Below, piece by piece: positions 11,916 through 24,400 of a stretch of DNA of 64,000 nt (within the stretch, counting starts at the first letter, position 1; each line of letters begins with the position of its first letter). Below the pieces are notes generated by a model, which was given only the letters and a program-made list of their open reading frames with translations, was not told the origin of the DNA and did not search any database. This DNA is from Pseudoscleropodium purum (Eukaryota; Streptophyta; Bryopsida; Hypnales; Brachytheciaceae): contig OZ017796.1 in the NCBI GenBank assembly GCA_963969395.1, forward strand, positions 32,230,243 to 32,294,242, read 5' to 3'. Both the position numbers and the translations under genes were made by a program.

Positions 11916-11949
11916 CACGTGCCATCTCAGCTCAGTTCAGTGCCACGTC
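11916..11949. promoter_or_regulatory. G-box CACGTG and nearby CCACGTC in the UGGT upstream region
   Basis: CACGTG lies at 11916-11921 and CCACGTC at 11943-11949, about 500 bp before the UGGT ATG. ACGT-core sites bind bZIP or bHLH factors; bZIP factors drive the plant ER-stress response that often includes glycoprotein-folding genes. A full ERSE (CCAAT-N9-CCACG) is not present here. Assignment is speculative. Confidence 0.25.
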
Positions 11950-12249
11950 GGGTGCTGACGCAACCGTCAGAAAGTCTCTGTTTCTGGGTTCTCCCGGAAC
12001 AGAGGGCTATGAGTTCTCAAATCCGTGAAGAGATTGCTCCATTCTGTGCGGAGTTTGTGAGGGATGTAGTTTCTACGAGTTTCAAAAATGTTGAACTCGA
12101 ATAGAACTTGTTTTAAGCCATCTTTCTAAATTTGACCCTGTTGGAAGAGCCATTTCTAGCTGGTAGCAGTCCCGGTTCTTTTCTGCGAAGAGCACCTCAA
12201 TGATGCCAGAGTCTGTATTCCTTCTTCATTTGACGTTACGTTGATCGCG

Positions 12250-12255
12250 TGACGT
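12250..12255 (+). promoter_or_regulatory. TGACGT bZIP-type site upstream of UGGT
   Basis: TGACGTCC about 200 bp before the UGGT start codon. It fits a bZIP core, but a 6-bp motif has little weight alone. Confidence 0.2.
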
Positions 12256-12454
12256 CCGCGTTTGGACTGATTTTAGGTTTTGATTGAAGACGGGATTACG
12301 AACATTTTAAAATTGGGGGATTATCGCAGACAGGAATTAGGGTTTTTTTTGGTTGCACTTGATTGCTAGTTTCTTGTTCCCATGGTGTTGTAAGAGCGAG
12401 CTAGGGGCACAAGGCTGCTGCATTTCGCTTTTGGTAAGTCGCGGTGGGAGCACG

Positions 12455-15400
12455 ATGGACTCCCTGTTGCGGTGTTACTCTGTTGTGGTGCTGGGATTGC
12501 TGCTGCTGCTGTGCACGTCGGCCAACGTGCGCGCTGTGAGCTTCGGGAAGAGTGTGAATGTCTCCGTGCGAGCCAAGTGGGAGGGCACGTCGCTTCTCCT
12601 TGAAGCTGGGTTAGATTTTCACTCTCTTCTCCATCGCAGTCCTGCTGAATCTGATGCCATGGAATTTTTTAATTGCGGTATCGTCATCCGAGGGTGATTT
12701 CCAAGGCAATGTATTTGTTTACAATAACGAGCATCTGAGGTTCTCAAATTGAGTCCCTAAATTCACAAAATTGTGTGTATTTGAATGCTGTTTGGAGATA
12801 ATACTCTCCTGAGTCGGGCATCGCAGAACCAGTAGGGATTGATATCCTAAACTCAATATTTCGATTTAGGTATAAATGAATTGCGAATAATATGAAGATC
12901 CTGGCGTTTGTTGAGGGAGAGTTTTAGTCTGGTACGGCATTGAAAGTCTATGTTGGAGATTGGAGTATCAAGTGAACCAAATATACATCTTAAGGATCCA
13001 TCGTTGATCGTCTCTGTCGCATGAAATTCTTACTTACTGCGGGCGTCTTTTATTCCTCATTTTGCCCCATTCTTTGGGTATTTTGAAATCCGAGCTGAAC
13101 TTTTCAAATGTCTCGCGAGCTGTGAACGAGAGGTTGCGTACGATCTGGTAGGATGCGGATTGTTTAGTGTAAGTAGAATGCAGACTGGACTTGGACTTGG
13201 AGATTATGTGAATCGTAAGATACAATGGCGTTTTCAAATTAGAATATTTTGTTACTACATGCACTTGATCACAGTGATTGTGTGCACGGTTGCAGTGAGT
13301 TGCTAGCAAAGGAGAGGAATGATCTTTACTGGCGGTTTATAGAACAGTGGCTGAAGACTGGTGAATCTGCCAAGCTGCACACAGACAAAGAATGCGTGCA
13401 ACATATTGAAGAGAAGGGAAGCTCCCTTCTTGGAGCGCCTCTTTCTCCTCTCTTTCGTTTGTCCCTTTCTTTGCGGTCGGCATCGCCAAAGCTGGTTCTT
13501 TACCGACAACTTGCTACCGAAAGTCTTGCGGCGCATGAGAAGGTGGTTGCTTTCTATTTCTGATACCGTGATGCTTTTGCATCTCACCCCTTTGTGCGTG
13601 CTGCCGAAAGATTCTCTTTTGTTTGTTTATTTGGCAGCTGGAGTGTCCGGTGTTTGGACTTCCATATAACAGAGAGCATTAGCTCCTCAAGTCAATGACT
13701 TTTGTGGTCTTTTGCAACGCTTACAACGATCTTGAATAGTGTACTTTTGTCTGAATTCTAATCGAAAGAGATCTCTTGCTATTAGATTGGCACTGGCAAG
13801 CATCTCACCTAATGGTCAACCATTTACGTTGTTGTACGTTTTAGGTGAACGAGGAAGTACTTCATGAAGTTCATGCCGACAGGTGGTCAGTTGGGAAGAC
13901 TCCGTCGGCCTCAGAAGGGAGATGCTGTTGGATTGACACCGGGTCTCAAGTCTTTTTTGAGGAATCCCAAGTCTTCAATTGGCTTCAGTTTTCGGCAGAA
14001 GAGAGGTGTCCTGTATTCCCTATTGATGCTTTTTGGGTTAACTATTGTCAGTACAATTAAATGTTTTGGTACTATTAGCACATTATAAACCCCTAATTAT
14101 TTTTTGGTGGAATCATCAGCTTTGACTTATGGTAAGATTTTGTTTATATTTCGCAGCAATGATGAGGAGAAGGAGCAGCCGGAGGTTTTTGAGTTCGACC
14201 ATATCTATCCTGGATCCGAATATGGTGAACTCACTGCTATTCTCTATGGCGCACTTGGAACCCCTTGTTTTGAAAGACTTCATACTCTTCTGGCAGATGC
14301 CTCTAAAGATGTAAGTTTACTATGACGTGTGGGCAGACATAAATGGGTACATTTTTTATCTCCGATCTCTTGTTCCAAACATGGATCTCCTTCTTGCTCT
14401 CCATTGTCCCTTTTTCACAGTCTTTTCTTTCTTGACTTTACCATTGGTCGATGATCACTGGGTATCAGCCACTGTGAATCTATCTTTGTTCTCAAAGAGA
14501 CTATTTGCTCTGCAGGGATTTGTTAAGTACATTATTCGCCCTGTACTTTCTTCTGGCTGCGCGAGAGATGCTGAAAGATGTGCACGCAGTGGTTATGGAG
14601 GCCCAGTTAATCTGGGAGGTTATGGGGTTGAGCTTGCTCTCAAGAACATGGAATACAAAGCTATTGATGACAGTGAAGTTAAGAAAGGTGACTATCTCTT
14701 CTAGATGCTGCCAACTCCTCAACATGTTAGATATTTGAAATGTCTGAAGCTTTGGACACCCGTTTTGTAAAATGTCTATTTCCTGTCTCCTTGGTCTTTA
14801 GCATTGCTTCTTGGTTTGAAAAAGTGAAATATTTGGTTGTGTATTAATCATTGTTGTGTTAGAATTGCAATTTTTTTTGCAAAGGACCTATGTGAGTGAG
14901 CAAATTGGACACGCTTTGTCTATCAAACTTGGTCTATCCCTATCTGCTCGCGTACACATAATGACAGGGGGGGCATTTGGAAGATCGCATTTAGTTTACC
15001 TGGGCACGAAAAGCTTGTTCTGATTGGCAAAGCGAAGCTGAAATCATTTTGAACCCTGTACAGGAGATGGAGGGGAGGATGCCCGGACAGAAGACTTGAG
15101 CGAGGATGTTCGGGGCTTCATTTTTTCAAAACTCCTGGTGTGTTTAGCAGCTCAAAATATCGGGCTGCTTCATGATCAATGCCTGAATCCAATTAAGGAT
15201 GATTGAAAGTAGTTGTTTCCGATTGCCTGGCAAGTGGTCTGATGGGATTTACCAGAGATACTCTTAGGGACGATCTATCGTTTGTTGTGCAGGACCGAAA
15301 GCCAGAGTTGACAGGAGAGTTGATGACCTTTCGAGATCATTTGCTATCCTCTGGTGTTGCTGATAGCATGAATGTGTGGGAGCTCAAAGGTAATCTATCC

Positions 15401-18400
15401 ATTCCTGACTCACGAAGAATTTCCCATCGAAGGTTGCTTGTTTGGATGTTGTTAAGCATGCTTGTTAGGAAGAGATACCCAGCGTATCTATGGATGTGCC
15501 CGATGGGTGGCATACGTGGAGTGGTCTACCTAAACCCTAATATCATGAGTTGCACCCTTCCACTGGTGCTTTGTGCGTTCTACGGTGATTTTCTAGTAAC
15601 CCTAAACTGGAGGTTTAAGGTCGATGCTGTCTCCTCTATTATCCGTCAATGTAGTATCGGAGCATACTTAAACCTTCCAGTTCAGAAGAACATGGCATTG
15701 TTGCCTCACCCAACACTTACTTTGTTAATCCAGAAATTTCTTGCATATATTAATATAGGTAGATTGTTTTGTGGGTCTTCAGTTATGAACTGAAACTTGT
15801 CTACAGAGGAGATTCCTTTTGGAATGATGTGCATGCTTTGACCTTTGCTATCATGTTCTGAATTGTGTATCCCAAAATGCAGATTTGGGTTATCAAGCAA
15901 CTCAACGCATTATCAGAGCATCAGAACCACTTAAGTTGATGCAGGAAATTAATCAAAATTTCCCAAACCTGGTGTCGTCGCTATCCCGCATGCAGGTATG
16001 GATGCATCAGCTGAGTTCCTAGTTTCCCAGAATTCTGTCACCAAGTTAAAATCCGTGGATATTGTATCTGTCGAGTTTTTACTTAGTCAGAATTAAGAAT
16101 TGTTACACCCTTAATTTTCTTGTTTCCTTCCTATCCAAGTAGATGGTTGCGCAGATGGGAGGTTAGTATACTGGTTCTGTATCGGTGAACATGGAGTATC
16201 CTACTAAACTATGTCTTTTATTTTTTCCGCAGTTGAATGAGACGATCAAAGACGAGATAGTGTCCAACCAGCGGTTGCTTCCAGCCGGAAAGAATCTAGT
16301 TTCTATTAATGGAGCCCTTCTCAACTTAGAAACTCTTGACCTATTCTCGTAAGAATTTGATGATACTATTCTCGTGAGTATTAAGAGCTTGTTTCTGCTG
16401 GCCAGCACTTTGATTCATTCGTTGTATTACTTGTTGATTATGTTCAGGTCCTTCTAAAATTTAATTCATACTTTTTCCAGGTTGATTGAGCTTGTACAAG
16501 GAGAGCTGTCCACTGCTAACAGCATTCTTTCTATGAAGGTGCGCTTCCAAACCCATGGCACAGCATTGCTTCAAAACCAAAGAGATCACCTAGAAACCGC
16601 TTCAATAGAAAGGCCCTGTAGATGTGTGATTGACAGTGATCCCCCAGCATCTGGATTCATATTATGCAAGGTCTAGCCTGGAGGAGCTCACAAATTCTAA
16701 ATATTCAGAGTTAATCCAATGATTGTTATTTAGCAAATGCATCAATACTATGACAATGGTCCTGTGAAAATTATTTTTGGACGTTTGTAGATTACGAGCA
16801 GAAGGAATGAATACTTTTAGAGTTAACTGCCTGCTATTGTCAGTCTGGTACTCATGTCATCGTATTATTTTGTAGTTGTAGATCTATTCGTATCGGTTTA
16901 TCTTTCTAGGGCCTTTCATCCTAGTGAGTGCTGGTGGTACTCACAGCTAGAGAATGAGTCTATGGCATATGAAATCATCTCTGAACAATGGATCATGCAC
17001 AGATTCCATCGAAGTTTGTTCGGGAATTTTTGTTGCTGCCCGAAGCCTCCGAGCAGGGCGAAATGCGACTTGACTACCGATCTGACAAGCATGTCCACTA
17101 TCTCAATAACATTGAAGAAGATTCAAGATATAAGCGCTGGAGAGCAAATTTAAATGAGGTACTTCAAGGTTGTGTTGGAGGTTTCATACATTAAAATTCA
17201 AATTAAGAGCATTTATTAACGACGTTTCGATAACGCGTGGAGAAGCTCTTTCACAGTATCATCAATAAATTGGTGATTTAAAACCATGAAATCTCGGTCC
17301 TTTAGGGGTTGATAATCTCCTGTATATTCAGTGCCGCAGGTATCACCACGGAGTTTGTATCCAAATTGGAAACCCGTGATTTTGAGGTCATGTCTGACGA
17401 TTAACCGAGATGATTGGGTTGTGTGCTTTTGACAGCTGCTGATGCCGGTGTTCCAAGGACAGATGCGATACGTGCGCAAGAATTTGTACCATGCTGTTTA
17501 TGTGATTGACCCTGCATCTCCAAAAGGACTGTTGGCAAGTATTTTCTTCCTGGCACCTGTGCATTCTATTGTATTCGTGCTTTATGCAATGTAAATACCC
17601 GTCAGACTCTGTCGTTCCAAGCTTTCTCGCGTTCTTAGTGTCCACTCTTAGTTCGGTATTGATGCTTGTACAGGCTGTGGAGGCATTATCCATGTTGTAC
17701 GAAAACAATTACCCTATGCGGTTCGGTTTGATCCTCCTTTCCGGAAGGGTATTGGAACAAATCAAAGCCAGTGGTGAGGATATCCTAACAAGTGTTGGAC
17801 CAGATGGTGTTTCCAATTTGAAGGACTCAGAAACAGACATCTCATTACTGGTATATCCATCAATCCTCTTCCACCAAGTTTTGTGATAAATTCTCAAGCG
17901 TACTTGGAACATCAATGGTCGAAGGTCTTCTTTATGTGAGTTTTGGTATAGGAGTATGTCCTTTCTGTGAAAATTACTCTTTAATTCTGGTCGTTCATTC
18001 ATAAACCATATGCATAAAACGTGAGTTTGGATGCCTCATGTTTTGTATACGGTATACTGGTATTGCACTCTCTTGTCTTTCCAAAGCCCTCGTGGAAAGG
18101 TTGTTGCTAAGTACAATGTGTTCAACGAACTGTGCAGGTCATAAGGTTATTTCTCTTCATAAAGGAGGAGTATAATGATAAAGAGTTAGCTCTTAAGTTT
18201 TTGACTGAGGTGAGCTCATTCTTTGACACAATCCACCCGAAGGATAGACAAGTATATTCGTTCTTTGAAGTCGTATTTGAATTATTTTTGTGTCCAATTC
18301 TCGAAATCCTCGAAATTTTTGTGTCCATTCAAGAATCAGTAGATAGCAGTGACGGATCTTAAAATGCGTTTGTCCTATAAATAGGACATTGCGGGACAAT

Positions 18401-21400
18401 TTCCTTGGTCATTTTTCTTCATGCTCTTGTACGTATATCTAACTTGTTTCTTCCGGATTGATCCATCAGTTGCATACTGAATGGGCTGGAGATTCTTATG
18501 GGGACGAAGATGTGCCAGTTGAGAGGACTCACGTTGAGGATGCTTTAATGGGAGCACTAAGGCGAGTTAAAATAGTCTGCATCATGTTTTTTCACTAGTC
18601 TGTAGATATCATCCCAGACTCACTCAGAACTCCAACTACAGTATAGAAAAATCGATATGATTGTCTTTTTCAGTGACAATGGATGATTACAGAAACTCCA
18701 GTTGTCCCTTGATGTGGCCCAACTGGATCCTAGAAATCGAACATGAAATTAGCCAGTTGACCAAACTTACGGTATCTTCCCGGTGACCTTCCCCTAATCT
18801 ATGTGTCGTGTGAAAAAAAACAGGTCTAAGGAGAAATCTGCTGAAGGTTTTAAGGAACAAACCACGATAATACTGAGCAAATTTGACAAGGAGTTTGATT
18901 ACCAGGAAGAGGCCTTGAGTAGTACTCTTTTTGTTCACAAATTGGGTTTGTCAAATGTCCATCCCGCCCTGCTAATGAACGGCTTAGTATACGGCTCTAA
19001 CCAGGTATGCTTCAATTTGATCTTATTGACTCCTCGTAGCATTGTTATTGTCTGGCTCACATTGTTAGGGAGGCTTGGTTCTCAAATACAAGTAGTCTTT
19101 TAATAGATGATTGTACTAGTCCATGAGTCATGGATTAAATAAGTATTTTTTCAGGTCGTCAATGCTGCGGTTCAAGCCATGAACGATGAGCTTCCAAGGC
19201 TGCAAGAAGGTGTCTACTATGGACAAATCAACATACGAACGGACATTCTTGAGAAGTTTCTCACTGAAGAGGGTCAACCCCGCTACAATCCTCAGGTATG
19301 ATAAAGCCAGCTGACACTGTTATACCGTCATTGCATATATCGCTCTTGTTGTTTACATTTCAGTTCAATTGGTCGAAATAATTCTTTTCTTATGGCCTTG
19401 TGTTGTTGAATCTACAAAAGTTCTTTAACACCTGAAGGAATAAGAAGCCCAAATTGGACCACATGTTTTTCTTAGCAGTTTTGAGAAGTTCATGTTGGAG
19501 CTTTTTTAAGGTCAATCTTTACTTATTTTTTGACTAGCACATGCAGTGTTTTGCATAGGTTCTAGTGAAACAAAATTTGGTCCCATCTGATTTATATGTT
19601 TTACGATATGGTCGATCGAATTGGTCGTTTTATAGCCATGAATTCTTGGTTTTTTCGGTGTAAATTTGTGCATTTCTAGCGGCTTGTCAGTTTAACACCT
19701 CCCACAAAATTGACTTGTTTTTGCAGATTGTTTCAGTCCCTAAAGAGGATCGCAAGCATGTGGGACTTGCATACCCTGTAGCACAGAAGGATCCTGTACT
19801 TACCAGGCTGCAGTATCTTCATCATCCTGGATGTAAGTCATTCTGTGTCCTTCCCAATTAATGCTCTCCCATTTTGATTCTAAGAAATTGAAGGCTTTGA
19901 GGATGTTCTAAGCATAAGGTCAAGTTCTTGCTCAGTATAGAAACATCTTAGATGAGCTGCTTGCTGACCTGTCGACATGCATCGTGCAGCTGAAGATGAT
20001 GTGAAGCCTGTGACACACTGGTTATCATTGGATCTCACTCAGAAGAGTGGGGTGCGACTGCTACAACAGGCTCTCCAGTATCTTGTACGTCATATTTTCA
20101 TTCTCTTAAAATAAGGTTGATTTTCTTGTATGACTAGCTTAATGGTTTGGTGATTGTCATGACTAATTGCTGATGTTCTGGATTTCACTGTGTCGAGTTG
20201 CTCAACATCTGCTTACACCGACAGTTTGGACGGTGTATTTGAGTCTTATTTCCTCGGTAACAGTTTAGTTGCTGAGAACTTGTTAATGATTTGATACGAC
20301 AGTCAGATGGTTCCAAGAAAGGAAGAGTTGGGATATTGCACAATGTCAAGGCAGAAAATATCCATGAGCCTCCACTTCTGATTCGAGTTGTGATGGCAGT
20401 TGCAAACTCTCCAAGGTATGAAAACCTCTGAGCAATCCCAGATTGTGCTTGTTTCTATTATCACTTTGCTGAAGAAAACCCCGAATGAAAGATGAAGACG
20501 CGTTTGATGAGTCTGGACTTTAAGAGGTTTAGTTTGTGTTTCTGTTCTTTAAGTACGTTGATCTCTGTTGTGCGACAAATGTTTCCTCTATCTGACTTTA
20601 AGGACAGTCGGCGGGCAAAGGTTGTCCCGTTTTTGCAGAAACTGCTGACTATCAAAGAGGTGACTGATGGGCATCCGGATGAATACTCGGAGGACGAAAC
20701 TGTGAAGGTTGTTCTTAAGCTTGCTGAGGAGATGGGCTTGAAAGCTTCCTCTTTAGAGAAATCCATCTCACCTGCTTCAGCTCATTCCATCCTCGAAAAG
20801 ACTGAGGAGGTATCATGAATTATTTTGATGTTACTGCCTGTCAATGCTCAATTCTGATACTAGTCCATGGGGCGTTTGAATAAGCAAATGTTTCCCCATG
20901 CTGTTGTCTTGTATAACCCGCGAGTTTGTTATCTTCGTTTAAATGATCCTTTCGTCATGATGTTATCATTGAGCTTGTAAATGTTTGAATTGTTGAAGAG
21001 TATGCTTACCCTTGAGTGGTCTTATGTTGAACGACAGGAAGCAAAGTTCTTGTCCCGACTTTGTGGTCTCAAGTCAGGTGTGGAAGCAGTGATCGCAAAT
21101 GGACGGGTATTATTTCTTAACTCTCTTAACCCCGAAAGGACCAGACGTTCAAATTTGAACATAGAAACGTGTTTTTTTCATCGATCTATATGGTTGTAGA
21201 TTCTTGTGTTAGTTCTCTTACATTTGTCTGGTATAGATTTCAAAACCTTTCTCGTGTAAATATTCTATAGTTCAAGGAGCAAAAGTATGTTTGAATTCAA
21301 TAACTGTTTTTTTCAGTTCAGAAAATGACCCTTCACAAACAAGTAAAATAAATAAGTAAAATAAAAATCTCTATACGTCACCATAATTATAATTTAACAT

Positions 21401-24400
21401 TTTGAACTTACAGAAATAAAAAAATTGTGAAAATTACAAATATTCAATCCATGATCAATTTTAGAAAAAAAATTAACTTTGGGTTTCAAATATTTTTGAA
21501 ATTTTTGGTTAAGGTAGAAAATTATCTAACCGTATGGATATGATCTATGGATCACATTTTACAACTCCTATTTGAAAGTCTTCATTAAATTATTATTCAA
21601 AGTTGCATTTTATAATACATTTCACAATTTTAGGAATTTGGAATACACTCTGGTCCTTAAAGGGTTAAGCTGGTAAATTGTATGCAAAGGATGGACATGA
21701 TGAGTATTTATATTGGAGAACACAAGAAAACTAATGATATCTGTTTACAGTTATGAGATTTTATTTTCCTGTAACCACGATATGTTTTGATCTTCATTAT
21801 TTCACATGAGGACTCGATGTAGGTTTTCATCCAAGAAGAGGGTCACTATTTCGTCAAAGAAGACTTTTCTCTGTTGGAAAATGTGGAGTATGAGAAGCGA
21901 GTTAAGCAGGTTGAAGAGCTGGTGGAGAAGATCGAGTGGAATGATATAGATGCAGATGATTTGACCAGGTTTTTGAAACAAATCTATTTCCATCTATTCG
22001 CAGATACAACTCCTTCATTTATGCAAATGCAACAGTATTGTAGGGCTATGATTTTTGCAGTGTTACATTTTGTTTCTATGCACTTTCCTGGAGGCAACAC
22101 TCGAAGATTTTCACCTAAGTACATCTTAATATCTTTTTGAACTCAGAATAAGGCATTCGGACTTAATATGTTTAAAGGGCGTTCCTATTTTCATACTGAC
22201 CATGGCTTGGTTTGCTCATTGACTTGCCAGTGAATTTCTGAGTACTGTAATCATGGGAGTATCATCAGCGATGTCTGCACGTACTAAAAGTAGTGAATCT
22301 GTTCGCTTTGAATTGTTGAAAGCCGAACACAGGCAAGTCGGGAGCTTTTCCATTTCTTTGATTGTTTCACAGTAGCAGTTCGATTAGTACTTCAAAATTC
22401 TGAAGTGGACTTCGTTCTGGGGTCGTCTTGACGTGGACTGAGTTAAAAATTGATCCACGAAGAATTTAAACTTTCTCCATGATTCATTGTTTACTTATTC
22501 AAATTTCCTCTTGATCTTGAGCTTTTTTTTATTGAATTTCGATGTACTCGAATCTTTGCTATAAACTAGTCTCCTATTAGAAAACTGCAGAAGTCGTGTT
22601 TCTTGTGTTCCTCTTCGTATAACTGAGCATTGATACGAGTTCTTTTGGGGTTTTGTTATTTTTCCAGTGCGATTGTTAGGAAGGTTGAGGAGTCTCCAAT
22701 TCATGTGGATGCAGTGATTGATCCACTTAGTGCCATAGGCCAGAAGCTATCACCATTACTCGTACTGCTTCAGGAATGGATAAAACCAAGTATGCGAATC
22801 TGTTTCAACCCCATGGTGAGCTCCTCTTGCCCTGGTGGACCGGACCTGCTTCTTTGAACGTTCATGTATTTTTTTCTCAATTTAGTGCAATATTACAGGG
22901 TAGAATGATCTTTGCTTTGCAGTAGACTAATTCTAGAGTATTCACTAATTCTAAATTATTTTGTTAAATCTAGACCATCGATGGGTTGTCTATACTTGCT
23001 CTGTCTGTTTTATTTTATGTTTGAAATCTAAAAAACTTTAGTAATTTCTTAGCCAGTGATTTGATCTTGAATGACCGAAATTTGAGATTTAGTGATCACT
23101 GTTAATATTGATCGTCTTATCTTTGTATGCATGCAGAGCTCACTGGCTGATCTACCGTTGAAGAATTTCTACCGGTTTGTGCTACCGGTACAGGTAGGAT
23201 TGATTCCTCAGGCCTCAGTTGATCTCTTTGTTGGTAGTTGGGTTTCGGGTTGATGTTCAAGTTGAGAACACCATGTTTTACCTATCTATTTCACCTTGCA
23301 GCGCTCCTTTAGTCGTCAATGAGCATGAATCAAATCAAGCAGCTAAAGCATGGTGGAAGGGTAGTTATCTGTTGAACCAACACCAAAGAAAATACTGTTA
23401 GGACTTAGAAGCTCGTATTTTTCCTTCTCTATGAGAGTATACTATTTATTGTTCTGCTGAGATTGTCATCTCTGCATGGTGCAGGATTCCTTCACCTCAG
23501 AAGGTAGCTTGACAGCCGGGCCATTTGCCCTCTTTTCCAACATGCCACCCTCTCGCACTCTCACAATGAACCTTGACGTTCCCGAACCATGGCTTGTAGA
23601 GCCTGTTGTCGCTGTGTAAGTGCAACTCTTCAAGTGTAGTAAATCCATCCATTCGAAACCAAACCCTCATTGCCGATTTAGTTTCTTCAGACCTTCAATA
23701 TATTGGACTGATTTTCTGGTTATGACAATCAGACATGACTTGGACAACATTGTATTGGAAAAGCTTGAAGATACGAGGACTATGCACGCAGTTTACGAGT
23801 TGGAAGCTTTAGTTCTCACTGGTGAGCAGCCGCTTTCCTTTATTATCTATCTCTATCTGAACGCGAGATTTATAACTAGTTCCAGTTGTTAGGCCGTCGG
23901 TGGGATGTCACGACCTTATTTGCTGCCGGTTCAGGTGATCCAGCGGTCCCTATTTAATGCACTTGATAGCCTGTTTCTCTACGTATTATTCGAAGAGATT
24001 GATCTTTAAACGGGAAATTTTACTTGATACAGGACATTGCCTTGAAAAGGAGACGAAGGAACCTCCTCGTGGCCTTCAGGTACTCCTTGGCACTAAGGAC
24101 CAACCTCACATGGTGGACACAATAGTCATGGCCAACTTGGGATATTGGCAACTGAAAGCAGCTCCTGGTGTTTGGACGCTAGCTCTTGCCCCTGGTCGAT
24201 CCACTGAGATTTACACACTTAGTGGAAAAGATGAAGGGAGCGTTGTGGGACCCATCTCAAAACGTATCATTATCAGTGATTTCAGAGGCGTGCCAGTTCG
24301 TATAGAAGTGGTGAAGAAGAAAGGAATGGAAAACGAACGGATATTGGACATAGAAGGGGATGAGGATGGTGTCAAAGCGAAGGTATTTAGTGTGTTGTCG

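Larger units (their letters stand above)
10773..12454. promoter_or_regulatory. Shared 5' region between divergent ISA3 and UGGT genes
   Basis: A 1.7-kb region holding the promoters and leaders of both genes. Short ACGT-core sites (below) and a telo-box-like TTAGGGTTT at 12337-12345 in the probable UGGT leader are the only motifs I can point to. No further gene seen. Confidence 0.5.
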
